Shown here piece by piece: positions 33,623-44,536 of a DNA stretch of 64,000 nucleotides; the stretch's first letter is position 1; each line of letters begins with the position of its first letter. A program made the translations under genes and the position numbers. The notes under the pieces were generated by a model, which made no database searches, was not told where the DNA came from, and was given only the letters and a program-made list of their open reading frames with translations. The stretch is from Oikopleura dioica. Lineage: Eukaryota; Chordata; Appendicularia; Copelata; Oikopleuridae. The stretch spans positions 124,001 to 188,000 of the forward strand of contig OU015570.1 of assembly GCA_907165135.1 (NCBI GenBank), given 5' to 3'.

Positions 33623-34102
33623 CCGTATGCGTCTCGGTCAGAGCAGCCCCTGTGCGGCTCGCGGGGGAATTTTTTTCACCCGCCCATCTAGTAGAATTTA
33701 TGCCTTATTTTACGCGTCTTCGGAGCAAAATGGGGTGAGTCTCGTGTTATCAGTGTCTTGCAGACAGATAATCTTCAATTTTTGGTGTTTTTTAGGCGAG
33801 CTAGAGACTGTTATGTAATAAATTTCATGTTCTGGAGACGAAAACGCACCAATTTTACGCGCGTTCCTTCGATTTTTTAGACAGATTTCATGTTCTCGAG
33901 ACAAAAAATGGCTATTTTTGACGGTTTTTTACAATTTACTCATTGATGAAAAATACCAACATATCATTTTTATGATCTAAGAAGATAGAAAATTCGATGT
34001 TGATTCTTATTCTTTTTGAATTTTTGAATTTGGACCAAAAATGGCCGAGAAATTGGCAAAAAAGGGGTGCGGGGAAAAAGTTCCCCCGCGAGCCGCATAC
34101 GG
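33623..34102. mobile_element. piggyBac-like MITE, TTAA + CCGTATGCG ends
   Basis: TTAA lies at 33619-33622 and 34103-34106. Ends CCGTATGCG and CGCATACGG are inverted, with CGGCTCGCGGG/CCCGCGAGCCG just inside. The body shares GATTCTTATTCTTTTTGAA and TTCTCGAGAC-type tracts with 40612-40893 and 59655-60075, so it is the same family. 480 bp, no ORF. Confidence 0.75.
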
Positions 34103-34212
34103 TTAATGTTTCTGATATTGGTCCTCCACCAGTTGGTCTTCCAGTAAGGGTCCTCCGGAAGGTCCTCCGGCAATAAGAGGCCAAATTTTTATTATGTGAT
34201 CAGTTTGAGGTA

Positions 34213-34607
34213 CAGTTTTTTCCTCTTTTGTGGACCCCAAGTTTGTGGACATTTTCTTGATTTTAAGGGGTTTACGTGGGACACTATTGCAAAGATAATG
34301 TTCCACTTTTGTGGACATTTTTCCTGATAAGAAAATTTTAGAGGCAATAATAGCATATTTTTTCAAAAATCAAGGGTTATTTTTGAAAAATGAAGGGCTA
34401 AAGCTGTTAAATTTGTCGAAAAAACATAAACATAAGCAAGAGAAAGGCGTTTCAAGAATGAAATTTGTCATTTTTCTATAAAAACTTATGTTTGAAAAAA
34501 TTTTAATACACTACGGCGGGACATTTTTTGGGAACCCTTGCCCACTTTTGTGGACATTTTTCCGAATATTTGGGACAAAGAGTGTCCACAAAAGAGGAAA
34601 AGAACTG
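34213..34607. mobile_element. TA-flanked MITE with TTTTGTGGACATTTTT repeats
   Basis: Ends CAGTTTTTTCCTCTTTTGTG and the inverse are flanked by TA (34211-34212 and 34608-34609). TTTTGTGGACATTTTTCC recurs at least three times. 395 bp; Tc1/mariner-type. Confidence 0.7.
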
Positions 34608-35083
34608 TAATTTAAACCCTTTTCTTTCATAAACTGTCTAAAAATAAATCTTCTGATATCATCCTGTATCGAATTTGATTTTTGAAAGTTTTTCATCCCA
34701 AGAAAGTCTAAACTTTTGCAAAATCGACCGAAACTTCTGACGGAAAAGTCGGATGGCGCTAATTTTTGGCTGAGATAGGTTTTAACACACAGCGAATAAG
34801 ATGGTTGTGTAATGAGATTCATTCGAGCAAAAAAATTTTCTTGGCCGACCCTATTTTACAATTATCGATTTCCGCAAATGATCTCGTAAACAATGCCAAA
34901 ATTTTCTTTGTAAATCGAGCAGTTTTCACCCTAGCGTATTCAAATTTCGAGAGCAATGAAATTGGTTATCCCTAACTTATCGAGCAGTTTCACTTCTTAG
35001 TTATCATTTTTCAATTTGTGAACACTTAAATTGAAATTCCGTAGTGATCGAGAAGTTTCACTATTTTTCTTCCCCTTTTTTTA

Positions 35084-35320
35084 TTAAAAAAAACTAAGCA
35101 TCGTGCGATTGAGCTGGGATGATACCACCGTTTTTATATTGTGTGATTTGGCAACTGCACACATTCCCAAAATCTGGAGAATTCCGGCGCAAGGTGAAGA
35201 CAAGGGGTCCAAGTCGAGGGAGCAATTAACTTGTACATTATCTGTGTTATGCGAGCAAAAATCCATAGCGGCCTGCATTGAACTTTCATTGCGATGGAAC
35301 GGAGCTTGACTCTTCTTCAA
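35084..35320 (-). CDS. Possible exon, unrecognised
   Basis: A minus-strand frame of 78 codons with balanced composition contains LDPLSSPCAGILQILGMCAV and NIKTVVSSQLNR. No splice partner was established. The flanks are AT-rich without repeats. The plus-strand frame at 35103-35309 is the alternative and looks less protein-like. Confidence 0.25.
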   Translation of the reverse strand: MKKSQAPFHRNESSMQAAMDFCSHNTDNVQVNCSLDLDPLSSPCAGILQILGMCAVAKSHNIKTVVSSQLNRTMLSFF

Positions 35321-36004
35321 GTGTGCATCATATCGCTAAAGTTGTGAACAATTTGTTGAGCATGGATATTCTTTTAGCAGCGCTTTTATACAGTGATAAC
35401 CAATTTTAAGGCCGGCCCTTTTAGGCCACTTTTTCGGAAAATCCCCCAAATCTGTCATCCTCAAAAAATCCATTTAAAGGCCACTTTCTTTCAATTTCTA
35501 TTCAATATCTGAAAGTTGCAGTGTCACTTGAAAAAACTTATATTTTTCGACTGCGGGATGTCCTGTGTTTAATCAAGATTTGGAAAAAATGATACTTTTT
35601 ATTTCTCTTTTTCTGTACCCTTTTATGATTTTTCTCATCAAATTTTCACTTAAATTTGAGTCCAAGAGTTCCAATCTATCATTAAATAGGCATGTATAAA
35701 CACGCAGACGAATTTACAGACCATTTCTCTATCGAAAAAGCTCAGTAATTGTCTTCTCCAGTTGTCTTCGCTCGTTTGATTCTGCCCGTCATCTCGGCGA
35801 CATTTGTATTCCCGGACTGAAAGATGTCACTCAATGGGGTCAACGGCCCGTTTGGAGAATCACCACACAAAACACGCTGCATATTCTAAAAGATGCTATT
35901 CTGAGAGGGTTTTAAATAAATATTTTGGCAGATAATGTGATGCAGATAAATGAAGTGGAGTGTAAAAGTGAACTATAAGTGAGTATGGCAGTATTTTCGA
36001 AGAA

Positions 36005-36910
36005 TGTCACCAATGGCCGATTTCTGATTCTGCTCAAATTCAAGCCGTCTTTCACGAACTTGAAGCCGGCGGTTTCGTACTATGTATCGGTCTGCTCGTT
36101 TGTTATAATCGAGTGGGGGTCACGGAAAATTCGTTTCTTCTGTTCGTACTCGTCGTCGAGATACGCATGCTCGAAGTGATCCTCGATGTCAAGGGCTGCT
36201 ACATATTGGTGAGGACAGCGACAGTCATCGCAGCGACATGGAGTGAAAGGGCGAACAGGCTTTTTCGGGGTGAATCCCGGTTTGCAGTAATTCCGGTTCG
36301 GGACAAGAACCTAAGAAAATAAACAACAGGAAACAAATGTGGAACTACCATATTTCCGAGGAAGTCGAATTTTGGAATCCACTTTTCGGAGGTGGTTTGT
36401 GGAAGGCGCGCTTCAATCCGTTGGGATATCGGGAGTCCATGTTTTTCTGAATGAAAGTAAGCAAACTAACTTAAAAACAAAAGCGAACCATTGTGTCATT
36501 GAGATGCCTCTCCAAAAGGTCGGCTTGCGGGAGACTCTCCATCTCAGGACCAAGCGGAAGATTCTCCAGTTCCGACTCGTCCATCAGAACTGGCTCTTCT
36601 TGCTGGTGGAGCGCCTCTGGGAGCGGTTCTGGTGGTAGAGAAACTAAATTTTTTCTATTTATCATGATAAACGCACAAATGATACCTTCAAATGGAACAT
36701 TGCGCTCATTTGCTCGATTTTCCGCAAAAGCGAGGCAATGCGTCCTGATATTTCTGTCGAATTGTCGGTCAGGAAGCCGAACAAGCTCTCTATCGGCGAG
36801 GTTTCCATCAAGACACGAGATGACAGCATCAGTGAGACGTTGGAGTGGGCCTTTTTCTTGGATTTTTCCGCTTTTTTGACCTTCTTCATCAGGTCAGCGA
36901 ACTTGAAAAA
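36005..36910 (-). CDS. Multi-exon gene fragment with Cys-rich C-terminus, unrecognised
   Basis: On the minus strand, an exon after TTTTTCAAG (from about 36898) encodes FADLMKKVKKAEKSKKKAHS and an amphipathic helical stretch, ending at a GTATCA donor (about 36690). The next exon, after TTTAG, encodes SLPPEPLPEALHQQEEPVLM (about 36645-36490). A third lies at about 36450-36355 (EARLPQTTSEKWIPKFDFLG), then a GTAGTT...TTCTTAG intron. The last (about 36310-36022) has a CX(n)CRCDDCRC motif, followed by HQYVAALDIEDHFEHAYLDD and a stop. Intron lengths of about 40-50 nt match others here. One junction is off by a base. Family unknown. Confidence 0.5.
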
Positions 36911-37939
36911 CTGATTTGGAACGTTGAATGAGAAAAAAAAATTAAATTTGAAAAAAAAAAAAAAATTTTTGGAAAAATTCTCAAAAAAAAATTTTTTTTG
37001 GGGTTAAACAGGGGGGATATTATCTTTATCGTATTCTCCATATTTTGTTGCATCGAATGATGCCCATGCTCTCTAATCTTCACGTTTTTTCTCTTAATTC
37101 CGGCGAAAAACGACGATTTTGACGATTTTGAGGCAAAATAAATGCACGTGTCCGCCTACGCAAAAAACCTAAAATTTGGAATTTCGGGACTTCAAGGACA
37201 CCTATCGATAGGTTTTTGCGAGGCGAACAACTTTCACAATAAGCACATAGTATGATTTCTTCATCGTTTAGACGCTATGGCCAGATTAAAGGCAAGTTTT
37301 TAGGTTGAGACACCAAAATTTTTGAATTTTTTGATTCAGAGAGATCAACTGCCTGCGAATCGAATTTTTCGGCTGTTTTAGGGGTGATTTTATGCGAGCT
37401 TTCGATTGCAGACGAAATCAAGTCGAAAAAAGGGGGCATGATGACGTAATAAAGGGTTGAAAATTTTTCTTTGAGAAAATTTTCAAAAAAATTTTTTGGA
37501 TTAGGCTTCGTATTTCCGGTCTTTATATGCAGAGAATGCTTTATTCTTGTACAGATATGCATATAATATGTTTTTGCAGGGGTATTACATGATTTCATGA
37601 AATTTCAAGATTTTTCGAATTTTTGGTCCCCGATTTTCAGATTTCGGGGCAATGAAATGGTTATTACTTCTGTTCCTGAGGTTTCCCGGGAAAAAGCAAG
37701 GTACCAAAATGACGAGCTCAACGAGTTCTTTCAATTTATTACGACAGAAAAGAAAGGCTGGCTGCGGCTCTAGAATTTATTCTAGAAAAACGTGTTTTTA
37801 ATTTTAAAATTCCAAAATAAAAGGGATGAAAAAATTTTCTCCGGATTTTCAACAATAAAGTTTTTATTCGAGGTCAGAACTAACGTCTGACAAACTTTGA
37901 GCGAATTCGAAAGACCAACCCTGAAAGTGACCCACCCTA
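36911..37939. other. No supportable feature
   Basis: AT-rich with long A and T runs (36950-37005). Could be introns or upstream sequence of the minus-strand gene. No repeat family recognised. Confidence 0.3.
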
Positions 37940-37948
37940 TTCTCCACG

Positions 37949-38418
37949 GTTGAATCTTCCAACCTTTCGGGATCCCGAATATTTCGGGATTTCCCGAAAC
38001 GTTCGCAGTAAAAAAAGGCCTTTTTGTCTTCGAACCTTTCGGGGATGATTTTCAATAGTTTCTTTCCCAGAAAATATTTTAAGCCAAACAGTTTCGTCAA
38101 AATACATCTTTATTGAAGAAAATGGAGGCGCGAAGAAAAAATAATTAACTCGAAAAAATGGATCTTTAACTCATGAAGTTCTCTATAAAACAGGCGCGGA
38201 GCGCACACATTCTCTTATACTACAAATTAAACAGTTATAAATTGTCTGGCCTTCTTAGACCATCGAATTCGACGAAGGCAGATAGAGTTATCTTTTTGGT
38301 TAGTTAAATGACCTCATTCGGCATAATGGCACAAATTTTGTGCCATTTTTTATAACGTTATCCTCAACAAAAGTCCCGAAAGATTCGGGCAATCCCGAAA
38401 GGTTGGAAGTGACAACCC
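37949..38418 (+). mobile_element. CAACCTTTCGGGATCCCG MITE, copy 2, with TSD
   Basis: The 9-bp TSD TTCTCCACG lies at 37940-37948 and 38419-38427. Arms carry AACCTTTCGGGATCCCGAAT and the inverse. The shared module (CAGGCGCGGAGCGCACAC) is central. Same family as 23075-23541. Confidence 0.85.
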
Positions 38419-38709
38419 TTCTCCACGTCACTGTTCTTTGAGGTCTTCACTAGAATCTCTTCATATCTTTATTCTTAGCATTTGTCATATTTGTCTTTTT
38501 CAGACGTGTTTTTCGAATATTATTTTTGAAATAATGAAAAAAAGAATCACCTTGAGTTCAATTCGAAGGACAAATTTGGAAAAAGTCAATGATTTATACT
38601 TTCTTCAGCGAGAGAAATATGCGATAACCCTCATTCATCATTTTTTCCAAAGAATGAAAAAAATTTTTTGTCATCCAATTCGAGACATAAAATAATATAT
38701 ATATTTTAA

Positions 38710-39733
38710 GGGACTAGGCCGAGTAAGCGCCGCGCGCCATTTTCTCTTTTTTCACTTTCACCAAGAAGGCCGAAGTTTTTATTCAAATTGAATGAAATTT
38801 GGATTACGAACTAAACTTTTAATTCTCTTTCATCTCTTATTTTCAAAATTTTCATATCTCGCCGACGAGCCGAGTGATGATTGAAAAACAGAAGCTTGAG
38901 TTCAAGTGTACATAAGTACTCGAAATATTCGCATTGACACTTTGAGACGTAGTCCATTGAAAAGCCCGTGGTCTCTTCTACAAAGGTTACTTAATTTTAT
39001 TTCTCGGAACTTATTAATTTGCCGATAAATTCGCATGTAATCCACGGGATCTTTGCGAACGCAGCGGGAATCGCGCGTCAATAGTGCAAAAGAGCGTATT
39101 TCACGCCGAGCGCGCCAGGTGACCCACAGTAATCCCTCGGTAATCAGCTAAGTAAACGTTTCCGGGAAATCTAATTAAGAAACCTTTGTAGAAGAGACCA
39201 CGGGCTTTTCAATGGTCTCAAAGTGTCAATCCGAATATTTCAAATACTTATGTACACTTGAACTCAAGCTTCTGTTTTTCAATCATAACTCGGCTCGTCG
39301 GCGAGATATGAAAATTTTGAAAATGAGAGATGAAAGAGAATTAAAAGTGAGTCTCGGGGATTCGCCTGCCCCCAAATCCGGCGGGTGACAAAAATGGCCG
39401 GACCAAGCGGGTGACAAGCCCAACACGGCCGAACTGCCCAACTCCGTAGGGAACAGCGAGTCTCGGTTGGAAATCGCTAATCTACCGAGGAAAATCATGA
39501 TCAAAGAGTTGTTTTGAGCTCGAGCTTATCCGCACATGGCTCATTTTTTCAGAGGATCAAGAATATTACTGAGTCGTATGTGCCATCAGAATGGATTTAC
39601 ACCTTTCTGGAACCTTATCGGTTCTCAATTCCCTTCGTAATCCTAATTTCATTCAATTTGAATAAAAACTTCGGCCTTCTTGGTGAGAGTGAAAAAGAGA
39701 AAATGGCGCGCGGCGCTTACTCGGCCTAGTCCC
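38710..39733. mobile_element. TTAA-flanked foldback element C
   Basis: TTAA lies at 38706-38709 and 39734-39737. Arms of over 350 bp start GGGACTAGGCCGAGTAAGCG and include CAAGTGTACATAAGTACTCG and CATTGAAAAGCCCGTG, which also occur in foldback B (50933-51685). The right arm has about 280 bp of foreign sequence (39350-39637) with a GAGTCTCGG inverted pair and ACCAAGCGGGTGACA. No transposase. Confidence 0.8.
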
Positions 39734-40095
39734 TTAAGGCCACTTTTGAAATTCGCTGTCATCCGAAAATCGCTCTTAAAATGGGTTTTCACTGTACGTC
39801 ATAATATTCGACTCTTGATCAAAATATGAGTTGAGCATCTCATATAACTATTGGCGTCTTGAGCGAAGACGGCCTTTCCATTTTGAATCCTCATTCCCAC
39901 TTCCATTGAGCAGTAGTTGATCATTGACTACAGTAAGAGAGCTACAGTATTTGAAGGAGCTGTTGAGCTTTTATGACATGCAAATATAAAATATATTCAT
40001 CGGCGATGTTGCTTGGAAGAACATATCTATCATTTGAGCAGAGGACATTGTTTTTCAGAGTCATTCTTTTCTGTGACTTGTTTAACTGGTTCGAC

Positions 40096-41022
40096 CTGAA
40101 TTAATCAACATACGCAACATACGCAAAATACGCAGCGTTCTGCATATTTCAGGTTTGAGCGCTTTTTGCTGAATTTTTGTTGTTTTTATTCTCTAGAGCT
40201 CATGCTTGTTTTCATTATTTTCGATTCAATACGGCAGATTCCAAAAAATGGACGAGCAACATCAACAAGTCAATGTGCACAAAAATCCAGTTCCGTACAC
40301 TTTGCCAGGCAAAGTTTGCCTATTTTATACACCAATTTTCTCTTCCAATCCTACTCTGATCAAAAATTCGTGTTCAAATATTATATGGGGAAAACCCGGT
40401 GAATTATGTTCAGCAGGCTCATTTTTATCTTGATGAAATTACTTCGAATTCAGATTCTCACAACAAACATCACAAACTAATCATCAATTATATTCTACAA
40501 ATAAAGCGTTTTTTCTTTACGTCGTTCATTGAGCAACGCCCGCTCCGCGGGTTTAGTGGTAGGAAACTCAATGAAGGTAACGTAATAATCGGGCGTTACT
40601 CAAGAATTTAACCCTATGCGTGACGCTCATAGTTTTCTGTCTATTTCTCTCTCAATTTTCGCCCGAACTCAAAAATATAAAAAGAATAAGAATCTACGTC
40701 CAAAAACACGTCCAATCTGCTCCGTAACATTTTGAAAACAAATTTTAAAATTTCTTAAAAACGTAAAAATGTCATAATTTTACTATTTTTGGTCTCGAGA
40801 ACAGCTATTCTGATGCATGTTACGTAACCTCGAGCCCCTTTTGCCTCTGAAGAAGGGAGTATTGCACTCAAGGCATCCGCGTCACGCATAGGGTAAAGAA
40901 ATCAAAACAAATTCTGCGTAAGTTGACGAATTCAGGTTATCGGCGCTATGGGTTGATTTTTACTCTGTATGTTGCGCATGTTGCGTAAGTTGCGTATGTT
41001 GCGCATGTTGATTATTTCAGCC
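40096..41022. mobile_element. TIR element with AACATACGCAACATACGC ends
   Basis: Left CTGAATTAATCAACATACGC and right inverse share repeated ACATRCGCA words. The element abuts the 3' end of the gypsy-type retrotransposon and holds the TTAA MITE at 40612. It also has a divergent shared module (about 40533-40576, reverse). No clear TSD. Confidence 0.6.
40612..40893 (-). mobile_element. piggyBac-like MITE, CCCTATGCGTGACGC ends
   Basis: TTAA at 40608-40611, then CCCTATGCGTGACGC. The right end GCGTCACGCATAGGG is followed by TAAA, a one-base-decayed TTAA. It is colinear in reverse with 59655-60075 (shared AGAATCTACGTC, GTTACGTAAC, TCTCGAGAACAGCTATT). Confidence 0.8.
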
Positions 41023-42009
41023 TGAAATTTTCAGGTTTCTCGGTTTAACTCGGCTTTGACGATAAGGTTCTTTGCAACAGAGCAGGCGTTTTGAGCAGCA
41101 GCCATTTCTTGAGCAGTGAAGGATCGATTTCGTACGAGAAGACGATATTGTCAATTGAAATAGTTGACAACGCAAAGATTGCTTCTTCGACATCGAAAAA
41201 TCTTCTGAAAGTTTCTCGAGGTTAGAGCTTTTTGATCTTGGAAGTCTGCTGGAGAAATCTGCAGAAGCCATTTCTGGGTAGACGCTTGTTATGTCCCCGA
41301 ATGTCCCGAATGTCCCCGAATGTCCCCAATGTCCCGAATGTCCCGTCGGATCATGCAAAAATAGTGCAAAATAAGAAATCAATAACAACTTTTTCGTCTC
41401 TAGAACGTGATTGTTTTGGCATAATGTCAAAAAGAAGGAAGCGCTCCGCGCAATTTGTGGTAGAAAACTCATTGAATTTAGCAAAATAATCGTCTCTAGA
41501 ACAAAATTGTTATGAAAAAATCTTTTTTCCTTAAGAAAAGGTTTTTCTTTTTTTGGCCTTTTTAAAAAAAGTCGGGGACATTGGAGACATTCGGGACATT
41601 CGGGACATTCGGGGACATAACAAGGGCGTTCCCATTTCTGGGCTTGTTCCGCTTTTATGGATGATCGTGAAGTTTAATGCGAGGAGATAGTTGTGAACAT
41701 TGCATAGTTTTATGTCCAACTTTCTTATTCGTGATTCTCGGAACAGGTACAACAAAGATTTATGGTCAACAAAGCAGTCGAATTCACAATTGATCAAGTA
41801 GTACTCGAAAAATTGAATTCCCCAGCAAAGTGCGAGAGCTCTTTGACTCTCATTGGACGCTTAAGATCAGGTCCTGTTAGAGCTTTGCTGGAAACTCCAA
41901 GGGCAGCAAATTGATCGTTTTGAACTTGGTACAGTGTTCCTCCAACTGCATATCCAGAGAAGTCTGTGACGAGAACAACTTTACATCCAGGTTTGAAATG
42001 CGCTTTCAA
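41023..42009 (-). pseudogene. RNase H domain and downstream piece, MITE-interrupted
   Basis: LVTDFSGYAVGGTLYQ (42009-41794 frame) and VDHKSLLYLFRESRIRKLD (41797 frame) are the RT-linked RNase H of gypsy elements, joined by one frame change. The IIHKSGTSPEM end is cut by the MITE at 41279-41631 within the duplicated CCCAGAAATGG site and resumes as ASADFSSRL. No integrase HHCC or DDE motif follows. Confidence 0.7.
41279..41631. mobile_element. MULE-like MITE with ATGTCCCCGAATG arms
   Basis: An 11-bp duplication CCATTTCTGGG lies at 41268-41278 and 41632-41642. Arms hold tandem GAATGTCCC words (GTTATGTCCCCGAATGTCCC). The shared module is in reverse (about 41433-41473), with TCTAGAAC on both sides. 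It is inserted in the RNase H coding region. Termini are shared with 17732-20445, and the design is that of 5042-5492. Confidence 0.85.
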
Positions 42010-42548
42010 GTGCCTTCAGATGGTCTTCCAATTTGTTGTCAATGATCACCAAATCATCAAGATAAAGGAAAATTCATCAGCTTATTCATTATTCTTGAGA
42101 AGCAGGCAGGAGCATTGCAAGAACCATAGAGTATTGTATTAGTTTGGTAATGCTGGTTTTCGTATGAAAATGCCATTTTGTGTGCATCTTTTTCGTTAAT
42201 GAGCACTTGCCAATAGCCACGAAAGAAAACAACTGAACTTATGAAATATTCTTTTCCACGGAGATTCTTTACAATTGAGGTTAAAACACTTTGCATACTT
42301 GGTAATGGAAAGCGATCTTTTTGCAATAACTCATTCACCATTCTCGCATCAAGTGAAATTCGAATAGAAGAGTCAGATTTTCGAAGAAGAATCAAAGGAA
42401 TGTTAAATGACGGTTGCGTTTCTTCGATAACATTGAGCTTGTTATCTAATAGCTGGGACAAAATTGATTTTTTGAGGTTGTTCTGATCGTCTTTCCAAGA
42501 AAGCTTTGTAATCTTCTTTCTCACGACCACAATTCTTGTCGATTTCAA
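42010..42548 (-). CDS. Reverse transcriptase domain
   Basis: A frame of 163 codons contains FNIPLILLRKSDSSIRISLD (fingers), RFPLPSM, YFISSVVFFRGYWQVLINEK (palm, motif A region; the usual catalytic aspartate of the LD/SD motif is replaced in this reading) and GSCNAPACFSRIMNKLM. The catalytic YLDD lies at 42053-42064 in a frame shifted by one base. The changed motif A and frameshift suggest an inactive or imperfectly sequenced copy. Confidence 0.8.
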
Positions 42549-42924
42549 TAAGGCCAGTTAAAAACAAATCAGATGAGTTCGGATCAATTGTTGGAATTTT
42601 CTTATTGCAAAAGGTGACTGATTTTTCTCCGATCGTTATCCCCTTGAGAGCATCCGTTCCCAAAATGATCGGGCACGATAAATTTTGAACGATGAGCGGA
42701 TCCAACTTCAATCTTAGTGGCGAAGAGCTTGTTTCAAATTTGACGTCCATTGGGGAGCTGAGCGTCTTTACATTGACGACTTCTGAGTTCGCACACTTGA
42801 GCATGATTGTAGATGAAATTTGTTTGTTGATAATTGACGGTAATAGATCTAGAACATCTGAGCGGTAAGATGTTCTACTTGCGCCACTATCGATAAGGCA
42901 GGGAAATTTTTGTCCGTTGAGCAT
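42442..42924 (-). CDS. Retropepsin-like protease domain
   Basis: The frame begins with the catalytic motif LIDSGAS near residue 10 and has the flap-distal ILGTDAL motif near residue 91, the expected spacing for a retrotransposon aspartic protease. It would process the Gag-Pol polyprotein. Directly upstream of, and overlapping by frame change, the RT frame. Confidence 0.8.
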   Translation of the reverse strand: MLNGQKFPCLIDSGASRTSYRSDVLDLLPSIINKQISSTIMLKCANSEVVNVKTLSSPMDVKFETSSSPLRLKLDPLIVQNLSCPIILGTDALKGITIGEKSVTFCNKKIPTIDPNSSDLFLTGLIEIDKNCGREKEDYKAFLERRSEQPQKINFVPAIR

Positions 42925-42967
42925 AATCTTTACAAATTTGAGCGAGGCCGTTGCAAAGTGAGTATAT

Positions 42968-44531
42968 TCACACTTTTAATGACTCTTGATAGTCATGCCT
43001 CCTTTTGATTATTTCCTCAACTTCCTTTGGTACATCTTCCGCATGAAGGTACTTGCACTTTTCGCCAAATCGACATCGGTTATTTTGGACGTATGAAATG
43101 CAGTGTCCCTGGAGCTTGTTGATTGGGATTCTCGATCTTCCCTTCTTCTTCTTTTCCTTTGCTAGTTCCTTCGCAGCAAAGATAATCTCCTTCAGTTGAG
43201 AGCAGCTTTGGGCCATTTCAGATTCCTTCGCATTTGAAGGGCTTTCCGCGACGAAGATATTTTCTCGTTTAAAGAAGCTTCTCTCCTGCTCCATGGCACG
43301 TTGAGCGATATTTCGGAGTGTCAGCAAGGATTTTTCACGTCGGAGAAGTTCTGCAAGTCTCGCCGAGGCTGTCTCGGCTCTTGGCATTCGATAAATCGGT
43401 AACAAATAATTGATTCATCTGCCGCATCAAGATTGAGCTTTCCGTATCCTTTCTTGTAGAAGGCTTGAAGTTTTGTGACTGCCATTTGCTGTGTCTCCTG
43501 AACTCGTTGCAACGATGTATACATGTGCTTGTAGTGTTCCTTGTCTATACCCAGAACTTGAACAAGCTTACCCTTTAAGCTGTTCCAGTTTTGTTTTTCT
43601 TCTTCAGTGATTGGTTCGACGAGAGAAGTTCCACTTTCCTCAATCAGGATTTGGGACAAAGCAACACTGATAAGATCTTCATCGCAAATCTTCGAGCAAT
43701 TTCGGTCAAGAATCGTGGCAAGGTTGTCCATAACAATGATCTCATTTATTTTATCGACATCAATCTTATGGTCAGCTCGAGCAGTCTTTTGGACAGCTTC
43801 CTGGATGTTAGTAACGGGTGGCGGGCGGCTTCGTTCGCAAAGGCCATTTTGCGAACGGCGTTCGCAAATTACGAACGGCGTTCGCAAAATTGAAAAATTT
43901 TTGCCCGAAAATCGCTCACAACTTTTTCAGAATGTGTCCCAGCGGTAGAAAAAGACTGATCCTGCCAAGCCAATGAGTTCTCTACCAGAAAATGCGCGAA
44001 GCGCACACTCACGGCAAAATTTTTCCGTTGCGAACGGCGTTCGCAAGATTACGAACGGCGTTCGCAAATTGCGAACGGCGTTCGCAAAATTGAAAAATTT
44101 TTGCCCGAAAATCGCTCACAACTTTTTCAGAATGTGTCCCAGCGGTAGAAAAAGACTGATCCTGCCAAGCCAATGAGTTCTCTACCAGAAAATGCGCGAA
44201 GCGCACACTCACGGCAAAATTTTTTCCGTTGCGAACGGCGTTCGCAAGATTACGAACGGCGTTCGCAAATTGCGAACGAAGCCGCCCTATACCCGTTAGT
44301 AACATCAAATGCGGGGTGGAACTCAAGGCCTTGGTTTGTCTTTTGAAAAAAATACTTTATGTCCAAATCATCGAACAAGTTTGGCTGAATATTGAGCATA
44401 TTCAGAAAACATCCTGACTTGTCAAATCTTGGGATTGCTAAAGGGTATTCGATTTGGGTTCTTGTCATAAATAAGCATAAGTTTCTTGGCAGTGAGGTCA
44501 ATGACCGTTTTATAGTAAAGCTCGTCCCCAA
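42968..44531 (-). pseudogene. Gag with CCCH zinc finger, broken by a MITE
   Basis: The N-terminal part (44531-44304) and C-terminal part (43806-42968) are separated by the 479-bp MITE. A further frame change lies near 43400. The C-terminal region contains a C-x8-C-x5-C-x3-H finger (RCRFGEKCKYLH, about 43045-43104, minus), spacing typical of Tis11-type CCCH RNA-binding fingers rather than the CCHC knuckle of most Gag proteins. A short basic stretch (KEKKKKGRSR) precedes it. The upstream half is helical. Confidence 0.65.
43816..44294. mobile_element. MULE-like MITE with GCGAACGGCGTTCGC palindromes
   Basis: The 9-bp TSD GTTAGTAAC lies at 43807-43815 and 44295-44303. Ends GGGCGGCTTCGTTCGCAA and the inverse. 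The interior is two tandem 200-bp copies, each with TTGCGAACGGCGTTCGCAA palindromes and the shared module (about 43970-44014 and 44170-44214). It splits gag. Confidence 0.9.
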
Positions 44532-44536
44532 TGATA

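Larger units (their letters stand above)
35391..39794. mobile_element. Possible 4.4-kb TA-flanked element with CAGTGANAACC ends
   Basis: CAGTGATAACCAATTTTAAG at 35391 and the inverse of CAGTGAAAACCCATTTTAAG ending 39794 are each flanked by TA, and both are followed inward by a GGCCACTTTT tract. The tips resemble the MITE at 2194. If real, the minus-strand exons at 36005-36910 are its cargo or its own genes. The foldback at 38710-39733 and the MITE at 37949-38418 are later insertions. The pairing rests on about 20 bp at each end. Confidence 0.4.
41023..44531 (-). mobile_element. Truncated Ty3/gypsy-type retrotransposon
   Basis: In order on the minus strand: gag (44531-42968), protease (42924-42560), reverse transcriptase (42548-42020) and RNase H (42009-41023). 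This is the gag-PR-RT-RH order of Ty3/gypsy elements. No integrase or LTR is identified. The 3' end abuts the TIR element at 40096-41022. Two MITEs with clear TSDs interrupt it, and small frame changes occur between domains. Confidence 0.8.
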
